Source: Paenibacillus planticolens
GTDB lineage: Bacteria > Bacillota > Bacilli > Paenibacillales > NBRC-103111
NCBI RefSeq assembly: GCF_013141725.1
Contig: NZ_WHNZ01000012.1
Span: 310,001 to 374,000, forward strand
Direction: 5' to 3'
DNA length: 64,000 nt
Part shown: one piece after another, positions 27,348-36,515 of the stretch
Layout of the letters: each line of letters begins with the position of its first letter
Numbering within the stretch: position 1 is the first letter of the stretch
Notes under the pieces: model-generated
Database searches by the model: none
The model's input: only the letters and a program-made list of their open reading frames with translations
Told to the model about the DNA's origin: nothing
Position numbers and translations under genes: made by a program

Positions 27348-27881
27348 TTAGGACTTGCCGGCAAGCTTGGAAAGCGTTTCATCGATAAAAGATTCTGTCA
27401 TTTGGCCGATTTTTTTCACAGCTACTTTACCGTCCGTTCCGATGAAGAAGGTCGTCGGATAATCCATGACGCCATATTGCTTCCGTACAACTTCCTTCGC
27501 ATCCAGCAGAACTGGCATGTTTAAGTTATACTGATCCATGAAGCTCTGCACGGTCACTTTATTTTTGTCGACGTTGACTTCAAGAAAAATAACGCCTTGC
27601 TTGCTCCATTTGTCATACTGCTTTTGCAGCGCAGGCATTTCTTCCTTGCACGGCGGGCAAAAAGTACCCCAGAAATTAATCAAAATCGGTTTACCTTTGT
27701 ATTCCGAAAGCTCATGCGTCTTGCCATCTAAACCGACTAATGAGAAATTTGTCGCTTTGTCGCCAACTTGAGGATATTTTTTACTGTCCGAAGCCGACAA
27801 ATTCGTAATAATGGTAAATACGCCAATAATAAGCACGATCGCGAAAATCCCGATCTGTACCCATTTTTTTCTCGCACCCAC
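27348..27881 (-). CDS. resA: Thiol-disulfide oxidoreductase ResA
   Basis: A 177-residue membrane-anchored thioredoxin-like protein. One N-terminal membrane segment (about 8-28) is followed by an extracytoplasmic TlpA-type fold with the active-site WGTFCPPCKEEMP (CPPC). It reduces the heme-binding cysteines of apocytochrome c so that ResBC can attach heme. The cis-Pro is in MDYPTTFFI. The start is GTG after GAAGGTGA. It is the first gene of the resABCDE order. Confidence 0.95.
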   Translation of the reverse strand: MGARKKWVQIGIFAIVLIIGVFTIITNLSASDSKKYPQVGDKATNFSLVGLDGKTHELSEYKGKPILINFWGTFCPPCKEEMPALQKQYDKWSKQGVIFLEVNVDKNKVTVQSFMDQYNLNMPVLLDAKEVVRKQYGVMDYPTTFFIGTDGKVAVKKIGQMTESFIDETLSKLAGKS

Positions 27882-27951
27882 GGTTAATCACCTTCACTTT
27901 TTCTTTAGCTATGTTAGTTTTTTCACATAGGGTAATACCTTTATTATAACG

Positions 27952-27980
27952 AAAAGAAGGCCAATTCTTATTGGCCTTTT
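27952..27980 (-). terminator. Terminator overlapping the end of rluB
   Basis: Minus strand AAGGCCAATAAGAATTGGCCTT hairpin followed by CTTTTCG; its left arm overlaps the rluB stop region. It would limit readthrough into resA. Confidence 0.65.
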
Positions 27981-28714
27981 TGAACGTTATGTGTCTTGAG
28001 AGCCTCGTTCCTAAGCTCTTCAACCTCTTTTGGCGTCAAGTGGCGATACTTCGCTCTTGGCAGACCGGTAAGAAAGATTGGACCGAATTTAATCCGTTTC
28101 AATCTGATCACGGGGAAGGAAATCGCCTCGAACATCCGTCTGACCTGCCGGTTCCTGCCTTCGTAGATCGTGATCTGAATGATGGACTCATTCTTCTCTA
28201 AATTCACGTCGGCATACTCAACCTCAGCTGGGGCTGTCATCCCGTCTTCTAACTGTATGCCCGTTTTGAGCTTATCTAATAACGTTCCGTGCGGCACCCC
28301 TTTGACCGTTGCTTGATACGTCTTCGGTACGTGATGCTTCGGATGCGTGAGCAAATGCGCAAATTCACCGTCATTCGTTAAAATGAGCAAACCTTCCGTA
28401 TCATAATCCAATCGACCGACTGGGTACACACGCTCTTTAATTCCTGGCAAGAAGTCTGTTACGACTTTACGTCCCTCAGGGTCCGTCGCGCTTGTAATGA
28501 CACCCTTCGGTTTATGTAAAATGACATAAATCTTCTTCTGTTGGCCGATAGCTCGTCCATCGACTTTTATTTCATCTTCAGCCGGATTTACCTTAACGCC
28601 AAGCGTGGTGACAACTTCACCGTTCACTTGCACACGTCCGGCAAGGATGATTTCCTCACATTTCCGGCGGGATGCGACACCCGCTTCTGCTAATACCTTT
28701 TGCAGTCTTTCCAT
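27968..28714 (-). CDS. rluB: 23S rRNA pseudouridine synthase RluB
   Basis: A 248-residue RsuA-family enzyme: N-terminal S4 RNA-binding domain (about 1-60; MERLQKVLAEAGVASRRKCEE), then the catalytic domain with GRLDYDTEGLLILTNDG, holding the catalytic Asp (about 103), and GRNRQVRRMFEA (about 185). It modifies a uridine of 23S rRNA. It sits beyond spmBA, the same neighbourhood as ypuL in B. subtilis. Confidence 0.93.
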   Translation of the reverse strand: MERLQKVLAEAGVASRRKCEEIILAGRVQVNGEVVTTLGVKVNPAEDEIKVDGRAIGQQKKIYVILHKPKGVITSATDPEGRKVVTDFLPGIKERVYPVGRLDYDTEGLLILTNDGEFAHLLTHPKHHVPKTYQATVKGVPHGTLLDKLKTGIQLEDGMTAPAEVEYADVNLEKNESIIQITIYEGRNRQVRRMFEAISFPVIRLKRIKFGPIFLTGLPRAKYRHLTPKEVEELRNEALKTHNVQKGQ

Positions 28715-28775
28715 TATCCGCTTTCACCTCAAGTTAATGATAACGGAGTTGACCGTAAATCACAAGAGCGCCCCC

Positions 28776-29309
28776 TCAGGTAAACACCAAATAACAGATG
28801 ACAATGGATGCGACGAAGCCGACGAGATCCGAAATCAGCCCTACTTTCAGCGCATAACCCGCCTTCCGTATGCCGATCGCGCCGAAATATACCGTAATCA
28901 CATATAACGTTGTGTCCGTGCTGCCTTGAACGGTCGATGCGATCCGGCCAATCATTGAATCCGGACCAAACTGTTCGATCAGATCTGTTGTAAAAGCTAG
29001 GGAGCCCGCTCCTGTAATCGGCCTTAAAATCGCGAGCGGAAGCACTTCGGTAGGTACTCCGATGCTTTCAAAGAAGGGGCGCATCCAGCCGATCAACAGA
29101 TCCATCGCTCCCGATGCGCGAAATACAGAAATAGCTACCATCATCCCGACCAGATGGGGAATGATTTTAATCGCTGTATCAAAGCCCTCCTTGGCTCCGT
29201 CGACGAACGATTCGTAGACAGGCACTTTCCGGTAAGCTGCATATAAAGGGATGAAAACGATCATGACCGGGATGGCCCAAGATGAGATGAGTGAAACGAA
29301 GGCATACAT
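28776..29309 (-). CDS. spmB: Spore maturation protein B
   Basis: A 177-residue membrane protein with nucleoside-transporter-type (Gate) hydrophobic repeats. Together with SpmA it supports dehydration of the spore core in B. subtilis; the mechanism is not known. RPITGAGSLAFTTDLIEQFGPDS is a clear family block. It follows spmA by six bases, and the dacB-spmA-spmB order matches B. subtilis. Confidence 0.92.
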   Translation of the reverse strand: MYAFVSLISSWAIPVMIVFIPLYAAYRKVPVYESFVDGAKEGFDTAIKIIPHLVGMMVAISVFRASGAMDLLIGWMRPFFESIGVPTEVLPLAILRPITGAGSLAFTTDLIEQFGPDSMIGRIASTVQGSTDTTLYVITVYFGAIGIRKAGYALKVGLISDLVGFVASIVICYLVFT

Positions 29310-29315
29310 GCGTAA

Positions 29316-29915
29316 TCATCCTTTCAAAGGAGGGATGGGAGAGCGTGACCTTCGGTACCATCGATCCACAAAAATAGCGACAGCTGTCGAGATGATCGTT
29401 GCAATCAACGTCGTGCCCACGATTTCCGCGGGGTTGACCGAATTGTAATTCATCCTTATGGCAATCAGAGTCGTCGGGATTAACGTAATGCTGGATGTAT
29501 TTAAGGCTAGCAGCGTACACATTGCTGTGCTTGCGGTATCTTTATCTGCATTCAACTTTTGCAGTTCCTGCATCGCTTTGATGCCCATCGGCGTTGCTGC
29601 GTTGCCAAGACCGAGAATGTTTGCGCTCATGTTCGACATGATATAGCCGATCGCCGGATGGTTTTTGGGGACGCTCGGAAATAGAAATCGTACCGCCGGC
29701 TGCAGCAATCTGGCAAGCTTGCTCAAAATGCCCGCATCCTCTGCCATCCGCATCATGCCCATCCAAAACACAAGGACGCTAATCAATCCAAAGCAGACCG
29801 TCACGCCGCTCTTAGCGCCATCGAAAGCAGCTTGCGTTACCGTTTCGACATTCCCGTTCAAAGCAGCAACGACGAAGCCGATGACAATAAAAAATAACCA
29901 TATCCAATTCACCAT
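29316..29915 (-). CDS. spmA: Spore maturation protein A
   Basis: A 199-residue polytopic membrane protein with the conserved block SVPKNHPAIGYIMSNMSANI and FWMGMMRMAEDAG. It works with SpmB in spore core dehydration. The start is ATG, 62 bases after dacB. Co-transcribed with dacB from the SigE-like promoter upstream of dacB (inferred from spacing). Confidence 0.93.
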   Translation of the reverse strand: MVNWIWLFFIVIGFVVAALNGNVETVTQAAFDGAKSGVTVCFGLISVLVFWMGMMRMAEDAGILSKLARLLQPAVRFLFPSVPKNHPAIGYIMSNMSANILGLGNAATPMGIKAMQELQKLNADKDTASTAMCTLLALNTSSITLIPTTLIAIRMNYNSVNPAEIVGTTLIATIISTAVAIFVDRWYRRSRSPIPPLKG

Positions 29916-29976
29916 TCCGAGGGCCTCCTTCTCATTTTGCTAGAGTGGCATCATCAGCATCCTAAGTGTGAGTCCT

Positions 29977-31170
29977 CTAGTCCGCCCACTTTGATTTAGA
30001 GATCGAAAACAGCTCCTGTACCAACATCCGGCAAACCAAGCTGTATTGTGACAACAGCGTTTCTTGATAAGGTTTTCCTTCCTGGAAGGAGAATGCGGAC
30101 TTGCTCTGTGCCTGCAGCAGCGGACTCGATTTATCGTAAATCGGCACCGTTTGAATCAGATTCTGCTGGAGCGAATACTGCAAGGTCCCCCGCTCCGCCA
30201 GCCGGTAGTCCGTAGATGCAGGATCGACTAGCGTCACCTTATGAGTCAGCTTCGCCGCTTCACCATCCGCTAACGGATACGTAAACGTTCTGCCCGCCAC
30301 CCACGGCGTTCCCTCGACGGCATCGCCTTTCTTGACAATCGTTTGCAAGGGGAAATAGGTAAACCCATACTGGAGCAGCCTCGCATGATCCGCCCAATCG
30401 TCGCCATCATTGAGCGTGACGACAGCCAATTGCTGCCCGTTTCTCGTCGCCGAGGACACAAGGCACCGTTTAGCCAACTTCGTATAGCCCGTCTTCACGC
30501 CATCGGCTCCTTCGAAAAGAGAGAGCATCTTGTTTTTGTTCAGCCACGAATAGTCCCAGGCTTCATTCGGATTCGGCACCTTTTTCAGCTTGGTGGATAC
30601 AATTTCTTTAAACACAGGATTTTTAAGTGCATAAGCCGTCAGCTTCGCCATATCATTGGGACTGGAACGGTGGCCTTCCCCTTCATCGAGACCTGACGGA
30701 TTCGTAAAATGCGAATGATCCATGCCAAGCATGCGCGCCTTCTCATTCATCAAATATACGAAGCCTTCCACGCTTCCACCAACATATTCAGCAATCGCTG
30801 TCGCCGCGTCATTCCCTGAGCGAAGCATTAAGCCGTACAACATATCGTGCAGCCGCATCTCTTCTCCCAGCTTGAGATAAATCGATGAGCCTTCTTTGCC
30901 AAAAGCCGTTTTGCTGACCTTCACTTTATCGTTCAATTTCCCTTGTTCAATCGCGATAATCGCGGTCATGATTTTGGTCAAGGAAGCAATCCGCATAGGC
31001 GTGTCCCCTTTTTCGCTATAGAGAATACGTCCGGATTCTACATCAATAAGCGAGGCGCCAACCGCGTTGGTATGTATGCCGGGAGGCGCGGCTTCCACTT
31101 GCGCCCAAGGTGCTAGCAACAGACTAATGAGTGCACTGCACATCATGATGAACCTGACACTTTTCTTCAT
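29977..31170 (-). CDS. dacB: D-alanyl-D-alanine carboxypeptidase DacB (sporulation PBP5*)
   Basis: A 397-residue secreted serine peptidase. Signal peptide (cleavage about residue 27, VEA-AP), then active-site SLTKIM (SxxK, Ser about 63), SGN and KTGYT motifs, and a C-terminal PBP5-type domain. The DacB homologue controls peptide cross-linking in the spore cortex. It heads dacB-spmA-spmB, and a SigE-like promoter lies 46 bases upstream of the start, which fits mother-cell expression. The gene location, not the sequence alone, separates it from dacF at 48402-49583. Confidence 0.92.
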   Translation of the reverse strand: MKKSVRFIMMCSALISLLLAPWAQVEAAPPGIHTNAVGASLIDVESGRILYSEKGDTPMRIASLTKIMTAIIAIEQGKLNDKVKVSKTAFGKEGSSIYLKLGEEMRLHDMLYGLMLRSGNDAATAIAEYVGGSVEGFVYLMNEKARMLGMDHSHFTNPSGLDEGEGHRSSPNDMAKLTAYALKNPVFKEIVSTKLKKVPNPNEAWDYSWLNKNKMLSLFEGADGVKTGYTKLAKRCLVSSATRNGQQLAVVTLNDGDDWADHARLLQYGFTYFPLQTIVKKGDAVEGTPWVAGRTFTYPLADGEAAKLTHKVTLVDPASTDYRLAERGTLQYSLQQNLIQTVPIYDKSSPLLQAQSKSAFSFQEGKPYQETLLSQYSLVCRMLVQELFSISKSKWAD

Positions 31171-31215
31171 CGTTATCCCCCTACGTACCTAATAGACAAG
31201 ACGAAACTTTGTACA

Positions 31216-31243
31216 AGTATATGCTTATGAAACGGGGATATGT
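31216..31243 (-). promoter_or_regulatory. Candidate SigE promoter for dacB-spmAB
   Basis: Minus strand ACATATC (-35, five of seven to KMATATT), a 13-base spacer and CATATACT (-10, one mismatch to CATACANT). About 46 bases before the dacB start. SigE control of dacB is known in B. subtilis. Confidence 0.5.
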
Positions 31244-31251
31244 CCAAATAG

Positions 31252-31275
31252 AAAAAGCTGCCATAAAGGCAGCTC
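31252..31275 (-). terminator. Terminator after gerW
   Basis: Minus strand AGCTGCC...GGCAGCT hairpin followed by five T, between gerW and dacB. Confidence 0.75.
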
Positions 31276-31288
31276 CAACGAAAACTCG

Positions 31289-31783
31289 CTATACGATGAA
31301 ATTTTGATTCTCAATATTCGTAACATTATTGCCGCTAGGTGTTCCGACTGTGCTCGTCTTCGTATTAAAACCTTTTATCATACTTTGAATTCTGTCTACT
31401 ACTTGCGGGGCAGAATCGATGAGGCGTTCAATAATATGCGTTTGATTGTCGAGTGGAACAACCTTCACGCCATTTTTGCCTACGACGAGGAAGGCGATAG
31501 GCGTGATTGATACCCCGCCGCCGCTGCCCCCGCCGAACGGAAGTGACACTTTCGCATTCAGCGCGTCATTTTTGCCCACTGAGCTGCCATCAATTTCAAT
31601 TTCGGAATCAGTAACAAATTCGCTGCCTCCTGCGGCAAATCCGAATCCTACTTTGGAAATCGGCATAATGACGCTGCCATCCGGCGTTTCAACCGGGTCG
31701 CCGACAATCGTGTTCACGTCGACCATTTCTTTAATATTTTCCATGGCGACTTTCATGAGACCTTGAATCGGGTGTTCTGACAT
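31289..31783 (-). CDS. ytfJ: GerW family sporulation protein (YtfJ)
   Basis: A 164-residue soluble protein with the family pattern HPIQGLMKVAMENIKEMVD, then GFGFAAGGSE and a PFGGGSGGGVSITPIAFLVV glycine-rich segment. In B. subtilis YtfJ is a spore protein needed for efficient germination with some nutrients. Here it is next to a DUF2953 gene (ytfI-like), the same pairing as ytfI-ytfJ, which supports both calls. Confidence 0.88.
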   Translation of the reverse strand: MSEHPIQGLMKVAMENIKEMVDVNTIVGDPVETPDGSVIMPISKVGFGFAAGGSEFVTDSEIEIDGSSVGKNDALNAKVSLPFGGGSGGGVSITPIAFLVVGKNGVKVVPLDNQTHIIERLIDSAPQVVDRIQSMIKGFNTKTSTVGTPSGNNVTNIENQNFIV

Positions 31784-31899
31784 GATAATATTCCTCCTTC
31801 GCGTTTTTCGCCATTCAAAACTGGCATCGGAAGCTTAAACGTCTATGACCAATATTGGTTCTTTTTTAGAGTACCCTTAGAGGAATATCGTTATGTACA

Positions 31900-32607
31900 T
31901 CACGAAGCGGTTTTCAGCTTTGATCTTGCTTTAAGGAATATTTGGATCCATATTCGAAGGCCGCCTTTTACTTTAGCCGCCCTGGCTATCAGACTGACGC
32001 TTGCCAACACTACGTACCACACCCGAATACGTCCTGCAAAACGCACTTCCGTTGAGAAATGCTTCTCATTAAACTGAGGAATCACGTCCACCCGCGGAGT
32101 TGCCTTCACCTGCACATAACGCATCGTAAAACCAAGAAGGGATGATTTAATCCCCCAAATCGCTCCCGTCGTGATTGCCGTTTCCGGTGCATCGCCAACT
32201 CCAACGCGCGTGATCCATTTCAGCTCCGTACATTCGATCTTGGCTAAGGTCTTTTTCATCCATTCATACAGTTTGACGGTATGTACAAGAGCTTCTCTTG
32301 CCTGTTTATAAAAAAGGATCACTTTATCTTTCGTAATATGATCTTTGCTTTCATCTCTAAGTTTGGCATAGGTGTCGCTCAAAATTTCGGATTTGATCAA
32401 GATCCCTTTGGTGAACCCTCTGAATTGGATAATGGGAATGACGTAACGATAACGGATGATTCCAAATAACGCACGAAACTCCACAGTTAGTGTGTCATTA
32501 TCTTTCACACGGGAGAAATAAAATTCTCCCCGAATATAGCTGACCGCCACCAAGATAATGGCAAGGATGACGACGAGAAGCACGAGCCCTACCCATAACA
32601 ACCCCAT
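31900..32607 (-). CDS. DUF2953 protein (YtfI-like)
   Basis: A 235-residue protein with an N-terminal membrane segment (about 1-24, MGLLWVGLVLLVVILAIIL), a beta-rich part resembling other DUF2953 proteins (DNDTLTVEFRALFGIIRYRY) and a basic C-terminal half. The ATG at 32607 follows GGGGGAG; the longer open frame overlaps the scpB gene. It pairs with gerW as in B. subtilis ytfI-ytfJ. Function unknown, probably in the forespore. Confidence 0.75.
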   Translation of the reverse strand: MGLLWVGLVLLVVILAIILVAVSYIRGEFYFSRVKDNDTLTVEFRALFGIIRYRYVIPIIQFRGFTKGILIKSEILSDTYAKLRDESKDHITKDKVILFYKQAREALVHTVKLYEWMKKTLAKIECTELKWITRVGVGDAPETAITTGAIWGIKSSLLGFTMRYVQVKATPRVDVIPQFNEKHFSTEVRFAGRIRVWYVVLASVSLIARAAKVKGGLRIWIQIFLKARSKLKTAS

Positions 32608-32620
32608 TCTCCCCCTTAAC

Positions 32621-32664
32621 AAAAAAACTCCACTGCGAGAAGTAATCTTCCGGCAGATGGAGTT
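32621..32664 (-). terminator. Terminator after scpAB
   Basis: Minus strand AACTCCATCTGC pairs with GCAGTGGAGTT and is followed by seven T, between scpB and the DUF2953 gene. Confidence 0.85.
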
Positions 32665-32701
32665 AGTATGAGCTAATTTAGGAAATGAAATGCATTTTGC
32701 A

Positions 32702-33325
32702 TTACTCGTTTTCTTCCGACACATCATCCAAAGTAATCTGCTTCTGATCCCCGCCGATCCGGTCAAATAACATGCGGGTTTCTTCCTCCAGATCAAAATT
32801 CCCCTGAAAATCAGCCGAGTCCGGCAGTTCCTGAATGGAGCTGAGGCCGAAGTATTCTAGAAATTGCTTGGACGTTCCGTACAAGATCGGTTTCCCGACT
32901 GCATCTGCGCGCCCGACTTCCAGAATTAAGTCTTTTCCTGTCAGGGTCGCCAAAGCCCGGTCACATTTTACACCGCGTATTTCTTCAATTTCTACTCTAG
33001 TAATCGGCTGTTTATAAGCAACAATGGACAAAGTCTCAAGTGCAGCTTGAGAGAGCGATGAACGTGATGGCGTATAGGCGAGACGTTCGAAATAAGGCGC
33101 ATGTTCAGCCAAAGTCGTTAGCTGGTACGCACCGGCCACCTCGACAATCTGAACCCCTCTGCCCTTGCGTTTAAATTCAGTTCGCATATCTTTCAGCAAA
33201 TCACGAACCAAATACAAATCAAGCTCCATAACCTCAGCAATTTGCTTGGCATCCAATCCTTCGTCACCAGAGGCAAAAAGCAGTCCTTCAATAATTGATT
33301 TCATCTGTGGAAAATTGAGCGTCAA
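32702..33325 (-). CDS. scpB: Segregation and condensation protein B
   Basis: A 207-residue winged-helix protein that forms the Smc-ScpA-ScpB condensin complex. Typical blocks are SIIEGLLFASGDEGLDAKQ and LSQAALETLSIVAYKQPITR. The start is most likely TTG at 33325: AGGAGG lies nine bases upstream, inside scpA, and the first ATG lacks a signal. The gene overlaps the scpA 3' end by 38 bases, so translation is coupled. Confidence 0.92.
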   Translation of the reverse strand: MTLNFPQMKSIIEGLLFASGDEGLDAKQIAEVMELDLYLVRDLLKDMRTEFKRKGRGVQIVEVAGAYQLTTLAEHAPYFERLAYTPSRSSLSQAALETLSIVAYKQPITRVEIEEIRGVKCDRALATLTGKDLILEVGRADAVGKPILYGTSKQFLEYFGLSSIQELPDSADFQGNFDLEEETRMLFDRIGGDQKQITLDDVSEENE

Positions 33326-34079
33326 TGTCGGAAACCTCCTCTTTCGCTTGAATGACGATATCTTCAAATAGTTGATATTGATAGCAAACGACTTTTTTCA
33401 TTTTCATTAATTCGAGAATGGCCAGAAACGTGACGACAACTTCTTCCCGCGTCATCTCATAATCGAACAACTTGGAGAAAAGCAGTTTGCCGCCCTTTAA
33501 TTTAAGCAAGTCAACAACCTCTCTGATCCGGTCTTTGACGGAAATTTCATCTCTTCGAATTCTAGTAACGATATTGCGGTTGGCCAGCTTCCGCAGCGTT
33601 CGCTGAAAAGCGAATAACAAATCGGCCACATCCAGCCCTTCGACAGGGTTCTCCTGCACATGGGGCAGGAACGGCGTCAAATCCTCAGGCTCACGCGTAT
33701 AAACCATGCTGCGCTCTACTTCTTTATCTCTTAACATATCGGCAATAGACTTGTATTTCCGGTACTCAATGAGTTTGGCAACAAGCTCTGCACGAGGATC
33801 AAACTCGTCTTCCATATCGTCAAAATATTCATCAAATTCAATAACAGGCGGCTTAGGCAGCAGCATTTTGCTCTTGATGGAAAGAAGCGTGGCAGCCATG
33901 ACAAGAAATTCACTTGTAATCTCCAGCTCCAACTCCTGCATCGCTTGTACATACGCTAAGTACTGATCTGTAATTTCTTTGACTGGAATATTATAAATGT
34001 CAAGTTCATTTTTATCGATAAGATGAAGCAACAGATCAAGGGGGCCTTCAAAAGCTTCTAACTTATAGGTAACTTTCAT
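33288..34079 (-). CDS. scpA: Segregation and condensation protein A
   Basis: The kleisin subunit of the Smc-ScpA-ScpB condensin, 263 residues. N-terminal Smc-binding part with LEAFEGPLDLLLHLIDKNELDIYNIP, central ScpB-binding helices and the C-terminal winged-helix with FLAILELMKMKKV. It overlaps scpB. The upstream neighbour is the site-2-protease-like gene, with riboflavin genes beyond, the same neighbourhood as in B. subtilis. Confidence 0.95.
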   Translation of the reverse strand: MKVTYKLEAFEGPLDLLLHLIDKNELDIYNIPVKEITDQYLAYVQAMQELELEITSEFLVMAATLLSIKSKMLLPKPPVIEFDEYFDDMEDEFDPRAELVAKLIEYRKYKSIADMLRDKEVERSMVYTREPEDLTPFLPHVQENPVEGLDVADLLFAFQRTLRKLANRNIVTRIRRDEISVKDRIREVVDLLKLKGGKLLFSKLFDYEMTREEVVVTFLAILELMKMKKVVCYQYQLFEDIVIQAKEEVSDIDAQFSTDEINY

Positions 34080-34094
34080 TTATTCTCCCCCTTG

Positions 34095-34736
34095 TCATAG
34101 TGAAAATATATTCATAACAAACTGCGCGGCTAACGGATAAATATGCTCCAACGCCCATTGGCCGATAGGTGTAATCATTAGAACGATAACCAGAATAAGT
34201 GCATAAAGCTGATTGCGGTCCATCCAACGTTTATTTGTAGAAGGAACAAGGCCTTTCAGTATATACCAACCATCGAGCGGATACAGTGGCAATATATGTA
34301 TAAAACAAATCATGAGATTAACAATGACGCCGTACTGCAAATAGACTCGCCACTGTTCAACAACGATCGACTCGGATGCTCCTCCTGCCATCAAGGAAGG
34401 AAGAAAGAAATAGAGCCACCAGAAGAACAAAGCGAGCAGCAGATTAATAAAAGGACCGACTGCAAACACAAGTGTATTATACAGCCTAGGCCTCTTAAAA
34501 TTCAAAGCCTCAACCGGCATTTTCTTCGACCAGCCATACGGTCCGAAAACAATCATAGCCAACCCCAAGGCATCTAAATGTACCAAGGGGTTAAGCGATA
34601 ATCGTTTGCCGTCCCGGGCCGTCCGGTCTCCGAGCAGCCAAGCGGCTCCTGCATGCGCTGCATCATGGAGCGTCATAGCGATCAGGAAAGCGACCAGCCT
34701 GGGCAGCAGTGTTTCCAGATGATAATAAGAAAGCAT
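34095..34736 (-). CDS. Site-2-protease-like (M50) membrane protein with HDAAH motif
   Basis: A 213-residue polytopic protein of the M50 type. It shows a helix with His24-Asp25-Ala-Ala-His28 in place of the HExxH zinc motif, the LSLNPLVHLDALG block, VGPFINLLLAL, and the second zinc motif PLYPLDGWYIL. The catalytic Glu of HExxH is thus Asp here, read directly from CAT GAT GCA GCG CAT. Activity may be weak or lost. Its start overlaps the ribH stop (TAATG), so it is co-translated with the riboflavin operon; its target is unknown. Confidence 0.85.
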   Translation of the reverse strand: MLSYYHLETLLPRLVAFLIAMTLHDAAHAGAAWLLGDRTARDGKRLSLNPLVHLDALGLAMIVFGPYGWSKKMPVEALNFKRPRLYNTLVFAVGPFINLLLALFFWWLYFFLPSLMAGGASESIVVEQWRVYLQYGVIVNLMICFIHILPLYPLDGWYILKGLVPSTNKRWMDRNQLYALILVIVLMITPIGQWALEHIYPLAAQFVMNIFSL

Positions 34737-35206
34737 TATGAAGTGAATTGCTTCGTCAAATTAGCCATTTCAATCGCCGTTACTGCCGCTTCCCAGCCTT
34801 TGTTTCCAGCTTTCGTACCTGCGCGCTCAACGGCTTGTTCGATGGAATCCGTCGTCAGTACGCCAAAAATCGTAGGTACGCCCGTTTTCAGGTTAATCGC
34901 AGACACGCCTTTTGCAACTTCGCTGCACACGTAGTCAAAGTGAGGCGTTGATCCACGAATTACGGCGCCAAGGGTAATCACAGCGTCATACTTCCCGCTT
35001 TCCGCCATTTTTTGAGCGATGAGAGGAAGTTCGAATGCGCCCGGTACCCAAGCGATATCCACTTCATTGTCTTGTACGCCGTGACGTTTTAGAGCGTCTT
35101 GTGCGCCGCCAAGCAATTTGGATGTAATAAATTCATTGAATCGGCCTACGACAATACCATATTTTAAATTCTGCGATACTAAATGTCCTTCATAAATTGT
35201 AGCCAT
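34736..35206 (-). CDS. ribH: 6,7-dimethyl-8-ribityllumazine synthase
   Basis: Condenses 5-amino-6-ribitylamino-uracil with 3,4-dihydroxy-2-butanone 4-phosphate to lumazine, which RibE turns into riboflavin. The 156 residues show the family blocks [21 protein letters not shown] (about 49), [21 protein letters not shown] with catalytic His, and [11 protein letters not shown]. Last biosynthetic gene of ribD-ribE-ribBA-ribH. It overlaps the next gene. Confidence 0.97.
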   Translation of the reverse strand: MATIYEGHLVSQNLKYGIVVGRFNEFITSKLLGGAQDALKRHGVQDNEVDIAWVPGAFELPLIAQKMAESGKYDAVITLGAVIRGSTPHFDYVCSEVAKGVSAINLKTGVPTIFGVLTTDSIEQAVERAGTKAGNKGWEAAVTAIEMANLTKQFTS

Positions 35207-35256
35207 GTTAGGATTCTCCCTTTCTATATGAAAACAGTTCTTTGTGTGATACTCTT

Positions 35257-36483
35257 TTAGATCCCGCTGCCGGAATCGTGGAAACTCAGCATATGGCCAA
35301 GCTTTTGCTTTTTTGTTTGCAAATAATTCAGATTGTCCGCTTTGCTGTCCATTTGAATCGGAACGCGTTCAACGACTTCAAGGCCGTAACCTTCCAGCCC
35401 TTTAATTTTACGCGGGTTATTCGTCAAAAGGCGAAGCTGCGTAATGCCCAGATCTTTCAAAATTTGCGCGCCAATTCCGTAATCACGAAGATCCGGAGCG
35501 AAGCCAAGCTTAATATTCGCCTCTACGGTGTCGAATCCCTGCTCCTGAAGCGCATATGCTTTCAATTTGTTGATTAAACCGATTCCGCGGCCTTCCTGAC
35601 GCATATATAATAATACACCATTGCCCTCTTCATCAATCTGTTTTAATGCGGCATCGAGCTGCGGTCCGCAATCACAGCGGTGGGAATGGAAGACATCTCC
35701 CGTCAAACACTCCGAATGAACGCGTACCAAAGTTGGTTTAGAAGGGTCAATTTCGCCTTTAACAAGGGCGACATGCTCTTTATTATCAAGCTGATTCGTA
35801 TAGGCTATCGCTTTAAAGGTGCCGAAATCCGTAGGAAGCTTAATCTCGACTTCGCGCTCAACCAGCTTTTCCTGCTGATTGCGATAGTGAATCAAATCTT
35901 GAATCGTAATGATGCACAAATCATGTTTCTGCGCGATTTCCATGAGATCCGGAACCCGGGCCATCGTGCCGTCTTCCTTAATGACTTCGCAGATGACAGC
36001 TGCTGGATAGGAACCGCATAGAACAGCTAAATCAACAGCTGCTTCCGTATGTCCAGCCCGGCGGAGTACGCCGCCTTTTTTGGCAATCAACGGAAAAATG
36101 TGGCCAGGTCTGCGGAAATCCTGCGGTTTCGTTTGGGGATCGATCAAACCCATCACCGTTCGTGAACGCTCATGCGCGGAAATTCCTGTGCTTGTGTCTA
36201 CATGATCCACAGAAACCGTAAAGGCGGTGCCATGATAATCCGTATTTTGGGCAACCATCGGCGGCAGATCGAGCTCCCTTGCCCGCTCTTCCGTAATCGG
36301 CGTGCAGACGAGCCCGCGGCCTTCCTTAATCATGAAGTTGATGACTTCCGGCGTCGATTTATCCGCCAGTGCGATGAAATCACCTTCGTTCTCACGATCT
36401 TCATCGTCCACCGCAATGATGACTTTCCCTAAACTGAGATCCTTCAATGCCTCTTCAATGGTACTGAATCGTATTTGTGTCAT
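35257..36483 (-). CDS. ribBA: Bifunctional DHBP synthase / GTP cyclohydrolase II
   Basis: A 408-residue fusion making the two precursors of riboflavin. N-terminal RibB (about 1-200; [11 protein letters not shown] metal site, [11 protein letters not shown]) and C-terminal RibA (about 205-400) with the zinc motif [18 protein letters not shown] and RQEGRGIGL. The ATG at 36483 follows AGGAG eight bases upstream; a GTG two codons earlier overlaps it. Third gene of the riboflavin operon under the FMN riboswitch. Confidence 0.97.
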   Translation of the reverse strand: MTQIRFSTIEEALKDLSLGKVIIAVDDEDRENEGDFIALADKSTPEVINFMIKEGRGLVCTPITEERARELDLPPMVAQNTDYHGTAFTVSVDHVDTSTGISAHERSRTVMGLIDPQTKPQDFRRPGHIFPLIAKKGGVLRRAGHTEAAVDLAVLCGSYPAAVICEVIKEDGTMARVPDLMEIAQKHDLCIITIQDLIHYRNQQEKLVEREVEIKLPTDFGTFKAIAYTNQLDNKEHVALVKGEIDPSKPTLVRVHSECLTGDVFHSHRCDCGPQLDAALKQIDEEGNGVLLYMRQEGRGIGLINKLKAYALQEQGFDTVEANIKLGFAPDLRDYGIGAQILKDLGITQLRLLTNNPRKIKGLEGYGLEVVERVPIQMDSKADNLNYLQTKKQKLGHMLSFHDSGSGI

Positions 36484-36515
36484 ATTCACCTCTCCTAAGA
36501 AAAACAGACTTCCTT

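Noticed and set aside
29977..31170. dacB and dacF as one duplicated gene
   Set aside because: The two carboxypeptidases share motifs but sit in the distinct conserved contexts dacB-spmAB and dacF-spoIIA and are treated as separate orthologues.
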